From CAZRVH01 sp964608325 (GTDB taxonomy: Bacteria > Patescibacteriota > Gracilibacteria > Peribacterales > Peribacteraceae), in contig CAZSMX010000007.1 of NCBI GenBank assembly GCA_964608325.1, positions 1 through 45,158 of the forward strand: 45,158 bases of DNA, given 5' to 3'. The notes beneath the pieces are model-generated. The model had not been told where the DNA came from, did no database searches, and saw only the letters and a program-made list of their open reading frames with translations. Shown here one piece after another: positions 25,029 through 32,612 of the stretch; positions within the stretch are counted from its first letter, which is position 1; every line of letters begins with the position of its first letter. A program made the translations under genes and the position numbers.

Positions 25029-26114
25029 ATGGCGAAGGATTTATATTCCGTTTTAGGCATTGAAAAAGGAGCGTCCGCGGAGGATATCAAAAAGGCGTAC
25101 CGTAAAATGAGCAAGGAATGGCATCCCGATAAGCACAAGGGGGACAAAGACGCCGAGGCGAAATTCAAGGAAATCAACGAGGCCTACGAAGTACTCGGCA
25201 ACGAAGACAAGAAACGCCAGTACGATCAATTCGGCACCATGGGCGGACCCGGCGGAGGCGGCCAGGGATTCGGGGGATTCGATTTCTCCGGATTCCAAGG
25301 CGGCAACATGGGCGATATCGGCGATATTTTCGGAAGTTTCTTCGGCGATGCCATGGGGGGATCGAGGGGTGCACGTAACCAGAACAAGGGCGCGGACCGC
25401 GAGGTGGAATTGACGGTGGAATTGAAAGACGTGTTTGCGGGGATCCAGTATCCCATGGAGCTCAAAATGAATATCGGCTGCGAGACGTGCAGCGGATCGG
25501 GCGCGGAGCCGGGATCGAAGACGGTCACGTGCGACACGTGCGGCGGCACGGGACAGGTGACGCGCGTCGCGCAGTCGTTCTTCGGCGCCATTCAGCAGCG
25601 CAGCGTGTGCCAGAAGTGCGGCGGCTCGGGAAAAATTCCGCAGGACCCGTGCCATACGTGCAAAGGCGAAGGACGTTTGCAGGGTAAGAGATCGGTGACG
25701 GTCGACATTCCGGCGGGCGTGAACGACGGCCAGACGCTGCGATTCCGCGGGTACGGCGATGCGGGCAGGAGGGGCGAGGCATCCGGTGATTTATACGTGC
25801 ACATCCGCGTCGCGCCCCATGAGGAATTCGAGCGCGACGGCGATGACGTGCGATCGGTCGTCACGATCCCCGTCCTCACCGCCATCCTGGGAGGCAGCGT
25901 AGAAGTGTCGACGTTGCATGGAACATCCACGGTCCAGATCCACGAAGGAATGCAGCCGGAGACGGTGATGCGCCTGAAGGGAAAGGGCTTGCCGCAGCTG
26001 GGTAGCAGCCGCCACGGCGATCATTACGTTACCGTCCGCGTGGAGATTCCGAAGAAACTTTCACGCGCCGAACGGAAGGTGTTGGAAGAGTGGCGCGCGA
26101 TCGACGGCGAATGA
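25029..26114 (+). CDS. dnaJ: Chaperone protein DnaJ
   Basis: The 361-aa Hsp40 stimulates DnaK ATPase and delivers substrates. The J-domain (1-70) has the HPD motif in KEWHPDKHK; the Gly/Phe linker (about 72-110) is followed by four zinc-binding CxxCxGxG repeats (CETCSGSG, CDTCGGTG, CQKCGGSG, CHTCKGEG) and the C-terminal substrate domain. ATG 25029 has TATCCT (25015-25020) 8 nt upstream and no Shine-Dalgarno, so it is predicted leaderless. dnaK and grpE are not adjacent. Confidence 0.97.
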   Translation: MAKDLYSVLGIEKGASAEDIKKAYRKMSKEWHPDKHKGDKDAEAKFKEINEAYEVLGNEDKKRQYDQFGTMGGPGGGGQGFGGFDFSGFQGGNMGDIGDIFGSFFGDAMGGSRGARNQNKGADREVELTVELKDVFAGIQYPMELKMNIGCETCSGSGAEPGSKTVTCDTCGGTGQVTRVAQSFFGAIQQRSVCQKCGGSGKIPQDPCHTCKGEGRLQGKRSVTVDIPAGVNDGQTLRFRGYGDAGRRGEASGDLYVHIRVAPHEEFERDGDDVRSVVTIPVLTAILGGSVEVSTLHGTSTVQIHEGMQPETVMRLKGKGLPQLGSSRHGDHYVTVRVEIPKKLSRAERKVLEEWRAIDGE

Positions 26115-26218
26115 TTCCCTCGACAGCATGTTTCGAGTGGTGCGCGATAGCATGGATGCCGCTATCGTTCATGCTCTGTTTTTGGTAGTGTGATCGGGAA
26201 ATTCTATTTTTCCCCTTC

Positions 26219-29200
26219 ATGAACAGACGTTCGGCGGCCATCATCGCGCTGACACTGCTGGTTTTTGCAGGATCTATTACGTACGGAAAGATGAGGAACG
26301 ACGCTTTGAAGGGGCAGTCATTCATGCCTATCTGGCACGATAACTGCTCAGACGATCAGCAATGCGTCAATGCACACGGTGCCGGTACAGTTTGTCTCGG
26401 CAGTGTATGCGGTCAAAATTCCACGTGCGGCGACGGGCAGTGCGCGCCGATGTGGACGGATTTCTACGGGAACGTACTTTCGCAGGGGGAGAGCGACAGT
26501 TGTCCGCAGGATTGCAATCCGGGGGGATGTACCACCGATGATCAATGCGGAGCACAGGAAACATGCCAGGGCGGGACCTGCATGTGGGTGGAGTGCAAAA
26601 CGAATGGCCAATGCGATGATTATGATTCATGCACCGACAACGTTTGCGACACCAATGCCAATACCTGCACGTTTCCCGATAATGGAACATGCGTCGCTGA
26701 TTACTGCGGCAATAACATCATCGGTCCCGGTGAGTCGTGTGACGGTACGGACCAGCGGGCCACGTGCGAAGGGTATGGGAGAGGCTATGGAATTCCGGGT
26801 TGCGATGCATCCTGCAACCATGATTTCAGCACCTGCTCGCCGACCCCTCTTTCATCCAGTAGTGCCCCTAATTTATGCGGTAACGGCGTCATTAATGCGG
26901 GTGAAGAATGCGACGGAGCGGCGGGCATGAGCGGCATCGACTGCCAGTACTTCTGGGGTAATGAATACACGGGCACGGTTTCATGCGACTCCTGCTACTA
27001 CGACTATTACACCAACTGCCAATACAATCCCGCGTCGTCCGCTGCTAGCCAGGCTTCCAGTATCGCCAGCCAGGCATCCAGTGTTCCTTCCAGTGCGGCA
27101 TCTTCCGTACCATCGTCATCGCAACGGTCTTCCTCCGTAGCTTCTTCGTCGAGCTCAAGCCGTCCCTATTCGGCATCCAGCAATGACTCCTCGGCGGATT
27201 CTTCCGCATACACATCCGCATATTCCTCTTATTATTCCGCTTATTCCGCGGTTTCCTCAGATTGGAGTGAAGCATCGAGCGCGCAAAGCCAGCAGAGCAC
27301 GAGCCAAAGCCAGGGGTCTGCCTCCAGTTTCCCCATTGTTGAAAACCTCGGTTTGCAAGGCGTATACACATGCATCTCCGTGAAAAGCAGTAGTTCGTCT
27401 GGAGGCGGTGGTGGAGGCAACGGCGGAGGCGGCGGGGGCGGAGGAGGAGGGGGCGGAGGCGGTGGTGGTGGCACCAGCAGCGCCCCTATTGCGGGGGCCA
27501 ACGGCGATATCCATAACGTGAATACCGGCGGGAACGGCACCACCGCGGCCGTGGGATTCTGGGCGAAATTGTTCGCGTTCCTGACGGGGCAAGTGGGGAG
27601 CAATCCTTGGCCTCCCATGCGTCTCACCGTCTACATGGATGACGCTCCTACGGGCAAGGTGCGTATTCCCGCTCCCATGAATGCCAAGGTGTTCCGCGGC
27701 AATAAGGACAATCCCAATGACATCATCGAGGTCGTTGCTCCTGTCACGTCGGGCGACGGCAAGATGATCACATACACTACGAAGAAATCCATTCCCACGG
27801 ATTACGATTTCGCCACGTGGTACTTCGCGGAGATCTACAGCACCGGGGGGCGCATTTACACGTACTACAACCCTGCCAGCGAACCGGCCCCGACTCCCGA
27901 GCAGATTACCTCCACGTCGTTCAAAGCGGACAGGCTTCACAGCCGCCATATCATCGATTTGCGCGGCAACGCCATGCAGTGCCCCGCGTTCGCAGCGGAC
28001 AAGAAGGAGGCATGCGCCGGACAATCGCTGGTCTACCTCGCGACATTCGCCGATGACCAGCAGCTGACGGTGGATTCCACCTTCAACCTCCACGATTGCT
28101 TGGATCCCACGAGTGTGACTGGCTTGGAGCCGGGCGGCTGCTACGTCCAGGGGAACAAGATCGTCTGCCCGCCGCAACCCCTGGCTGCCGCGGGATCCTA
28201 CTACAAGGCCGCCATGGCATCGTTCCTCGTCTTTACGAAGCCCACCTGTCCCGTCGGCACCAAGATCACCGTCACGGCCGATGCGAAGTATGCGCCTTCG
28301 GGAGCGACCAAGCGCATGACCAGTACGGAGACGCTCATCAAAGCCTGCGGATCGTCCTCCTCCCGCTCGTCCGGTTCCTCGGTGAGCTCTTCCCGCTCGT
28401 CTTCTTCGTCCTCCAGGAGTTCCTCCTCCGTCAGTTCCTCCCGCTCGTCCTCCCGTTCCAGCTCCAGGGAAAGCAGCGGCCGGTCGTCTTCCAGGTACTC
28501 CTCTTTCGGATTCAACTCCTCCTTCGGATTCAACTCCTCCCGCTTCAACTATTCCTCGCTCCCGAACGGCCAGTGCCCGGCTGATGCGTGCACTCTCAAC
28601 GGCAACGCGGGCAACGACTTCTGCGGCAAACAAGGTTTCGTCTGCATCAGCGGCAGCACCATGCCCTGCATCCGCTGCGAGAATGTCGGCGGCACGACGA
28701 GTGAGGGCAGCAATTCGTCCTTCGGCCGCTGCACGGAAAACAGCCAATGTCTCAGCGACCGTTGCATCAGCGGATACTGCGGATGCGATGACGACCTGCA
28801 ATGCGTAGGTTCAGTCTGCCGCAACGGATACTGCGTGCCTCCTTCTTCTTCCACGAGTAGCAGGGTGTTCGTGTCGCTCTATTCGTGCGGCAACGGTAGC
28901 GTCGAGCCCGGCGAGCAGTGCGACGACGGCAACCTGAGCAACAGGGATGCGTGCACTACCGACTGCAGGTTCCAAAAGACCTCCGACACATGCACCGACA
29001 ATTTCCAGTGCGTCAGTGACAAATGCGTAAGCGGATCCTGCTCCTGCAGTACGGATTCCCAGTGCCCCAACGGATCGTGCAAGGCCGGCTTCTGCGTCAC
29101 GTCCGCGGCGACCTCTTCTGTCACCCTCATTTCTTCCCGCCCGGCCAATCTCTTCTGCGGCAACGGCCGCCTGGACGCCGGCGAGACGTGTGATATCGGT

Positions 29201-29590
29201 TCGCAGAACAGCAACTTGCCCAATGCGGCCTGCCGCGAGGATTGCAGCTTCGCCCGGTGCGGAGACCAGATCGTGGACGCCCTGAAGGGCGAGGAATGCG
29301 ACGATGGAAACATCACCGCGGGTGACGGCTGCTCCGCATCGTGCCGACTGGAACAGGCCGCGGCGACGTCGGTTCCCACGCAGGTGCTGCCAGGCTCCCT
29401 CATCGAACTGCCCTTCCTCCCGGGCGGTCCCAACGGAGCTACGACCGGCGGCAATGGAACGGTGACCAACCCGGTCAGCGGACAGCCTCTGGGTGACAGC
29501 GGACCGGAGACGGTGGCGATCATGGCCGCCGGTGCCTCGGCGGGATATACGTGGATGAAGATGCGAAAGAAGAAGTCCCAAGCGGTATAA
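26219..29590 (+). CDS. Giant Cys-rich, Ser/Gly-repeat surface protein with C-terminal GPET signal
   Basis: 1123 aa. An N-terminal membrane/signal helix (about 4-22) is followed by many Cys-rich modules of the DUF4215/Myxococcus type: LCGNGVINAGEECDG, SCGNGSVEPGEQCDDGN, FCGNGRLDAGETCDIG and GEECDDGNITAGDGCSASC, likely disulfide-bonded and possibly metal-binding. Ser-rich linkers (about 270-365 and 705-780) and an almost pure poly-Gly stretch (about 395-420) separate them. A middle domain (about 450-700) is unassigned. The end is DSGPETVAIMAAG, hydrophobic helix, KMRKKKSQAV, a sorting-like signal shared with the 23532-23945 product. ATG 26219 is 8 nt after TATTTT. It is probably a large surface adhesin or structural protein. 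Confidence 0.82.
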   Translation: MNRRSAAIIALTLLVFAGSITYGKMRNDALKGQSFMPIWHDNCSDDQQCVNAHGAGTVCLGSVCGQNSTCGDGQCAPMWTDFYGNVLSQGESDSCPQDCNPGGCTTDDQCGAQETCQGGTCMWVECKTNGQCDDYDSCTDNVCDTNANTCTFPDNGTCVADYCGNNIIGPGESCDGTDQRATCEGYGRGYGIPGCDASCNHDFSTCSPTPLSSSSAPNLCGNGVINAGEECDGAAGMSGIDCQYFWGNEYTGTVSCDSCYYDYYTNCQYNPASSAASQASSIASQASSVPSSAASSVPSSSQRSSSVASSSSSSRPYSASSNDSSADSSAYTSAYSSYYSAYSAVSSDWSEASSAQSQQSTSQSQGSASSFPIVENLGLQGVYTCISVKSSSSSGGGGGGNGGGGGGGGGGGGGGGGGTSSAPIAGANGDIHNVNTGGNGTTAAVGFWAKLFAFLTGQVGSNPWPPMRLTVYMDDAPTGKVRIPAPMNAKVFRGNKDNPNDIIEVVAPVTSGDGKMITYTTKKSIPTDYDFATWYFAEIYSTGGRIYTYYNPASEPAPTPEQITSTSFKADRLHSRHIIDLRGNAMQCPAFAADKKEACAGQSLVYLATFADDQQLTVDSTFNLHDCLDPTSVTGLEPGGCYVQGNKIVCPPQPLAAAGSYYKAAMASFLVFTKPTCPVGTKITVTADAKYAPSGATKRMTSTETLIKACGSSSSRSSGSSVSSSRSSSSSSRSSSSVSSSRSSSRSSSRESSGRSSSRYSSFGFNSSFGFNSSRFNYSSLPNGQCPADACTLNGNAGNDFCGKQGFVCISGSTMPCIRCENVGGTTSEGSNSSFGRCTENSQCLSDRCISGYCGCDDDLQCVGSVCRNGYCVPPSSSTSSRVFVSLYSCGNGSVEPGEQCDDGNLSNRDACTTDCRFQKTSDTCTDNFQCVSDKCVSGSCSCSTDSQCPNGSCKAGFCVTSAATSSVTLISSRPANLFCGNGRLDAGETCDIGSQNSNLPNAACREDCSFARCGDQIVDALKGEECDDGNITAGDGCSASCRLEQAAATSVPTQVLPGSLIELPFLPGGPNGATTGGNGTVTNPVSGQPLGDSGPETVAIMAAGASAGYTWMKMRKKKSQAV

Positions 29591-29610
29591 CCGAGCAATG
29601 ACAAGATTTA

Positions 29611-29638
29611 TTGACATGCGTGAAAATCGTCGTAGCCT
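29611..29638 (+). promoter_or_regulatory. Promoter of small unit A
   Basis: TTGACA (29611-29616), 16-nt spacer, TAGCCT (29633-29638). It is the first of three promoters with the same spacing and near-identical -10 elements (see 29994 and 30540). Confidence 0.75.
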
Positions 29639-29667
29639 ATCCGCAGCACGCGTTATTGGAAGCGTGC

Positions 29668-29697
29668 ATGGATCCTTCAAAGGAGTTTGAGAAATGA
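29668..29697 (+). other. Possible 9-codon leader ORF of unit A
   Basis: ATG GAT CCT ... TGA encodes nine residues (MDPSKEFEK) and overlaps the next start as ATGA (29694-29697). A hairpin GCACGC/GCGTGC lies just before it. Units B and C carry an ATGGA at the same place after a hairpin. Translation of this ORF is unproven; it could couple to unit A's gene. Confidence 0.35.
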
Positions 29698-29900
29698 GCT
29701 ACGTGTATGCAGGTGAGTTGACTCGGACCGAGCGTCTGTCGTTCCTGGGAGTGGAACATCCGCGCGATTTGTCGCAATGCTTCGACCCCACGCGGCCCGA
29801 TTGCCATCGCGCCGGCCGCGATGTCGACAGCGGCGATGACCCCACGCCCCTGAGTGAACGCTATTCCGATCAGGAATGGCCCGGTTCGAACGAACAATAA
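29694..29900 (+). CDS. Hypothetical small protein A, 68 aa
   Basis: Hydrophilic and acidic at the C-terminus (CFDPTRPDCHRAGRD, then DVDSGDDPTPLSERYSDQEW). No family recognised. AAGGAG lies about 9 nt before ATG 29694. Promoter, hairpin leader, gene and 11-bp terminator form an independent unit. Directly after the stop, GAGGAG precedes a possible 14-codon ORF (29924-29968) that runs through the terminator hairpin. Confidence 0.65.
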   Translation: MSYVYAGELTRTERLSFLGVEHPRDLSQCFDPTRPDCHRAGRDVDSGDDPTPLSERYSDQEWPGSNEQ

Positions 29901-29933
29901 CAAGACGCAGAGGAGTGAGACGAATGATCCCTT

Positions 29934-29966
29934 GGTCCGGTGTCGTTATGACACCGGACCTCTTTT
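29934..29966 (+). terminator. Terminator of unit A
   Basis: Perfect 11-bp arms GGTCCGGTGTC (29934-29944) and GACACCGGACC (29950-29960), followed by TCTTTT. The CCGGTGTC core recurs in the unit C terminator. Confidence 0.9.
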
Positions 29967-29993
29967 AAGCTGCTGAATCGAAGAATCAGCCAA

Positions 29994-30021
29994 TTGACAG
30001 CAGGTAAAACAGGCATAGGCT
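29994..30021 (+). promoter_or_regulatory. Promoter of small unit B
   Basis: TTGACA (29994-29999), 16-nt spacer, TAGGCT (30016-30021). The following GTTCCAAGC leader start matches GTTCGAAGC of unit C. A hairpin with C-rich and G-rich arms, then GGCATGGA, follows. Confidence 0.75.
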
Positions 30022-30086
30022 GTTCCAAGCTTCTCCTTAGGATGGGAGCGGCATGGAAATGGAGTGTTCTTTGAAAGGTTTGGACC

Positions 30087-30404
30087 ATGATCTTTTTTGC
30101 CTCGAAGCGGCTGCAGCGGCAACATCAACAGGGATTACATCCCAGCCTCCCCCGCATCCCCCGGCGCGATATCCCCACAATCTCGCTTGACCAGCTGTTG
30201 CTTGGCGAGCAAGCGCTGGAAGGCGGACAGACGGAAGACGACGAATCGGACGGCAGCGCCTGGAACGGTAATCCGGCGAGCTGCATCGTCATGAGCTCCG
30301 TTCGTCGACGCGGATTCGAACCGCGTTACGATGATACGCTCGAAGATCGCTTCGACGACGAAGTTGACGCGGACGAAACGCCGCGCTCCTTCCACTGGAG
30401 TTAG
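30087..30404 (+). CDS. Hypothetical small protein B, 105 aa
   Basis: Basic N-terminus (MIFFASKRLQRQHQQ), acidic C-terminal half (LEDRFDDEVDADETPRSF). No family recognised. GAAAGG lies 8-12 nt before ATG 30087. A second, out-of-frame ORF starts at the conserved ATGGA (ATG 30053) and runs 45 codons to TGA 30188-30190, overlapping the beginning of this gene; I cannot tell which is translated, or whether both are. The unit has its own promoter and terminator. Confidence 0.5.
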   Translation: MIFFASKRLQRQHQQGLHPSLPRIPRRDIPTISLDQLLLGEQALEGGQTEDDESDGSAWNGNPASCIVMSSVRRRGFEPRYDDTLEDRFDDEVDADETPRSFHWS

Positions 30405-30462
30405 CATCCTAACCGATGCTGACCCCGCCCCCCCCGCCCGGTATCCACAAGGACGACCGAGC

Positions 30463-30496
30463 AAGCCTGAGTTCTTCGGAACTTAGGCTTTTTTTT
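30463..30496 (+). terminator. Terminator of unit B
   Basis: AAGCCTGAGTTC (30463-30474) and GAACTTAGGCTT (30479-30490) form a 12-bp stem with one G-U pair on a UUCG tetraloop, followed by a T-run. Confidence 0.92.
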
Positions 30497-30539
30497 AAAT
30501 GCTTTCCTTTTCCTTTTCTCGCCGATCCGGACGGGGTTG

Positions 30540-30567
30540 TTGACTCCGTTTTGAATAGTTCTAGGCT
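30540..30567 (+). promoter_or_regulatory. Promoter of small unit C
   Basis: TTGACT (30540-30545), 16-nt spacer, TAGGCT (30562-30567). The leader has a GCCCCCTC/GAGGAGGC hairpin directly followed by ATGGA (ATG 30599). Confidence 0.75.
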
Positions 30568-30631
30568 GTTCGAAGCCCCCTCTTTGGATGGAGGAGGCAT
30601 GGAGTCCTTTCACTTCTACAGGAGTCTGCTC

Positions 30632-30844
30632 ATGCAGACACGCAAGCCAGGGGCCTCAGCGCCCCGCTCACAGCAGCGCGGCCCGCACGTTCTCAAAAGC
30701 GGTTTGCTCGATGAGCTGCCGCGCGGCCGCGAAGCCGCCGTGGAAGAATCCATGGCTGTCGAACCTTTTGACCAATTTGCGCGCATGCAAGAGCGCCTGG
30801 ATCACGAGGGAGACGGCTTCGGTGCATCGATCTTAGGGTCGTGA
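30632..30844 (+). CDS. Hypothetical small protein C, 70 aa
   Basis: Basic N-terminal half (MQTRKPGASAPRSQQRGPHV) and acidic/helical C-terminal half (FDQFARMQERLDHEGDGFGA). No family recognised. ATG 30632 follows AGGAG by 7 nt. The conserved ATG 30599 is in the same frame and would add 11 residues; here, unlike units A and B, the leader ATG and gene share one frame. It has its own promoter and terminator. Confidence 0.6.
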   Translation: MQTRKPGASAPRSQQRGPHVLKSGLLDELPRGREAAVEESMAVEPFDQFARMQERLDHEGDGFGASILGS

Positions 30845-30871
30845 CACCGCCGCCTCCTTGTGAGGCAATGA

Positions 30872-30896
30872 CCCGGTGTCTACGGACATCGGGTTA
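30872..30896 (+). terminator. Terminator of unit C
   Basis: CCCGGTGTC (30872-30880) pairs with GACATCGGG (30885-30893) on a TACG loop, followed by TTAATTTT. It lies against the convergent KH/R3H gene. Confidence 0.75.
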
Positions 30897-30899
30897 ATT

Positions 30900-31445
30900 T
30901 TAGATATCCAAATTTTCCAATCCGTCCTCCGCGGCCATCACCGGGGACAGTTCCTCGCCACCCTTGATCTTCTTCTCCTGTTCGTTCTTCAGCTTCAGCA
31001 CGATCTGGCGGTAGTCCCCCTCCCCGATCGATTCCGTCGCAAGGTCCGCCATCGCGGGCGAGTTCGTCACGTGCATGTGCACGATGCGGCGGAAGTACGG
31101 CGACATGGGCGACAGCGCCACGCGGTTTCCCGTACGGCGCACGAAGTCCGCTTTCTGCTCCGCGATCTTTCTCACCTTGTCCTCCTGCATCGCGCGGTAG
31201 CCGTCCACGTCCACGATGATCAGCGGCGTGCGCTCCAATTTCTCCGCCGTGCGCACGATGGACTTCAACACGTGCTGGATGCAGTTCAGCGTCTCGCCGT
31301 GCCATCCGATGATCCTGCTCGCGTCATTCGACGCGATGTCGACGCGCGTCATGTTGTCCTCCTGGCGCACGGTGATATCGCCGTAGGTCAGCTTGAGGTG
31401 ATCGAGGATCGTCGAGAGCGATGACTTGATGAGTTCCGCGTTCAT
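30900..31445 (-). CDS. KH/R3H RNA-binding protein (KhpB/Jag family)
   Basis: 181 aa. A KH domain with DASRIIGWHGETLNCIQHVL (GxxG-type IIGWHG) is followed by an R3H domain with FRRIVHMHV carrying the R-x3-H motif. The N-terminal Jag domain of longer homologues is missing. Family members bind RNA and influence cell division and envelope synthesis. The start at 31445 gives MNAELIKSSL; the longer frame to 31526 lacks support. A -10-like TATCCT lies about 21 nt upstream. In many bacteria this gene sits near yidC and rnpA; that context is absent here. Confidence 0.9.
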   Translation of the reverse strand: MNAELIKSSLSTILDHLKLTYGDITVRQEDNMTRVDIASNDASRIIGWHGETLNCIQHVLKSIVRTAEKLERTPLIIVDVDGYRAMQEDKVRKIAEQKADFVRRTGNRVALSPMSPYFRRIVHMHVTNSPAMADLATESIGEGDYRQIVLKLKNEQEKKIKGGEELSPVMAAEDGLENLDI

Positions 31446-31581
31446 AGGGTCTTGGGTGAGGACAGAAGGATAGCATAGCGCGTTGCGAAAGGAAGAATGC
31501 GTGCCAATACTTGCTTGTTTGTACAAAAAATGTCTTCGTACGTTCTTGCAAACAGGTAAAAGAAGGAGTTCACTGCGGGCA

Positions 31582-31927
31582 ATTCGCTCATTAACCGAAC
31601 GTCCCGAGAGGGGCTAAAGGGATTATCCGAAACCAGGCATGGTGTAAGGATAGATGCATCGCGGTCTCGTCTTCACAGACGTTACCGTCTCATCCCGGAC
31701 CATCGGCTAAGGTACCTAAGACACGACACGACCGCATATGTCGTGAATCACCGAAGCCATGGGCGCTGTGTGTCCACCCGTCACAAAAAAACGGGTGACA
31801 AAGAGCAATCGACCGATGCGCTAGCGACGGAGAAGCGTCCTCAAGACGCCATCCAAACGCACGTTCGCCTCCGCAAGAGGCAAACCGCACATCACGCGAG
31901 AACTCGCGCGATAGGTATGGAGCGAAT
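31582..31927 (+). ncRNA. Predicted large structured RNA, unassigned
   Basis: This gene-free stretch is closed by a long-range 8-bp helix: ATTCGCTC (31582-31589) with GAGCGAAT (31920-31927). Inside are several local hairpins: GTCCC/GGGGC on GAGA (about 31611), CGGT-GTCT/AGAC-ACCG, CACGACA/TGTCGTG (about 31721-31744), CACCCGT/ACGGGTG, GCGTC/GACGC, GCCTC/GAGGC and CGCGAG/CTCGCG. A strong terminator follows at once on the plus strand. I looked for the RNase P P4 sequences, a tmRNA tag and CCA end, SRP and 6S signatures, and did not find them. The strand is set by the terminator. The 5' end is uncertain and could be up to about 60 nt earlier. Confidence 0.6.
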
Positions 31928-31964
31928 GGGAGCTGTCGTCACACCGACAGCTCCCGTTTTTTTT
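31928..31964 (+). terminator. Terminator of the structured RNA
   Basis: GGGAGCTGTCG (31928-31938) and CGACAGCTCCC (31945-31955) form a perfect 11-bp stem on a 6-nt loop, followed by eight Ts. Confidence 0.95.
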
Positions 31965-31979
31965 CGTTTTTTCGGTCAA

Positions 31980-32003
31980 CAAAAAGACCGCCTTACGGCG
32001 GCC
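31980..32003 (-). terminator. Terminator of the HU gene
   Basis: On the minus strand, GGCCGCC and GGCGGTC form a 7-bp stem on a GTAA loop, followed by five Ts. Confidence 0.85.
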
Positions 32004-32029
32004 TCTTCGTTTCAAAAACAATTTCTCGA

Positions 32030-32305
32030 TTAGCGGACTGCGTCCTTGAGCGTCTTTCCGGCCTTGAAGGACGGGACCTTCATCGCGGGGATGGAGATCT
32101 TCTGTCCCGGGTTGCGCGGGTTCACACCCATGCGGGCCTGGCGCTTGGAAACGCGGAACGTTCCGAAGCCCGTGATCGTCACGTTGTTGCCCTTCTTGAG
32201 CTCCTTCGTGATCATCGTGGTCATAGCTTCCAATGCATCGGCGGCTGCGCGCTTGGTGATGCCAGCGGCGTTCGCGATGTTGGCGATAAGATCCATCTTG
32301 GACAT
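32030..32305 (-). CDS. hup: HU/IHF family DNA-binding protein
   Basis: 91 aa, normal length. It starts MSKMDLIANIANAAGITKR and carries the family signature GFGTFRVSKRQARMGVNPRN and the beta-arm Pro (NPGQKISIP). It dimerises, bends DNA and compacts the nucleoid. It has its own terminator. The region before ATG 32305 contains no clear Shine-Dalgarno. It is convergent to the structured RNA locus. Confidence 0.97.
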   Translation of the reverse strand: MSKMDLIANIANAAGITKRAAADALEAMTTMITKELKKGNNVTITGFGTFRVSKRQARMGVNPRNPGQKISIPAMKVPSFKAGKTLKDAVR

Positions 32306-32550
32306 AGAGAAGATTGGAATGAAGTAAGAAGTAAAGAAGAAGATACATTTAGTCTAGCTACGGGAATGGCTTGCGCAAGCGATTTTCGCAACATGCGTGG
32401 CTTCCGTAAGCCAAAAAACGGATGCAGGGCCTCCGCGAGCCAAAAAAACTGAGTACGAAAAATGATCACGATTGTCAGAAATTTGACGTCTATTGACGAT
32501 TTTGGACCGTAATCCGCCCGCCGTTCCGCCTTGAATCGGAACCCCATTCT

Positions 32551-32580
32551 TTGACAACAGATGATGTGCGTGCGTACTCT
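32551..32580 (+). promoter_or_regulatory. Promoter of topA
   Basis: TTGACA (32551-32556), 18-nt spacer, TACTCT (32575-32580). It predicts a leader of about 26 nt. Confidence 0.55.
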
Positions 32581-32612
32581 CCCGCCACGTAACCACTTCC
32601 TCTTTATAGATC

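Noticed and set aside
27400..27475. Sequencing error in the poly-Gly stretch
   Set aside because: The codons are mixed GGN rather than a homopolymer and the frame stays open through a 1123-aa protein, so it is treated as real.
31446..31964. RNase P RNA, tmRNA, SRP or 6S RNA at this locus
   Set aside because: I searched both strands by eye for the P4 sequences of RNase P, a tmRNA tag and CCA-ending acceptor, and the SRP apical loop. None was found, so the locus is left as an unassigned RNA.
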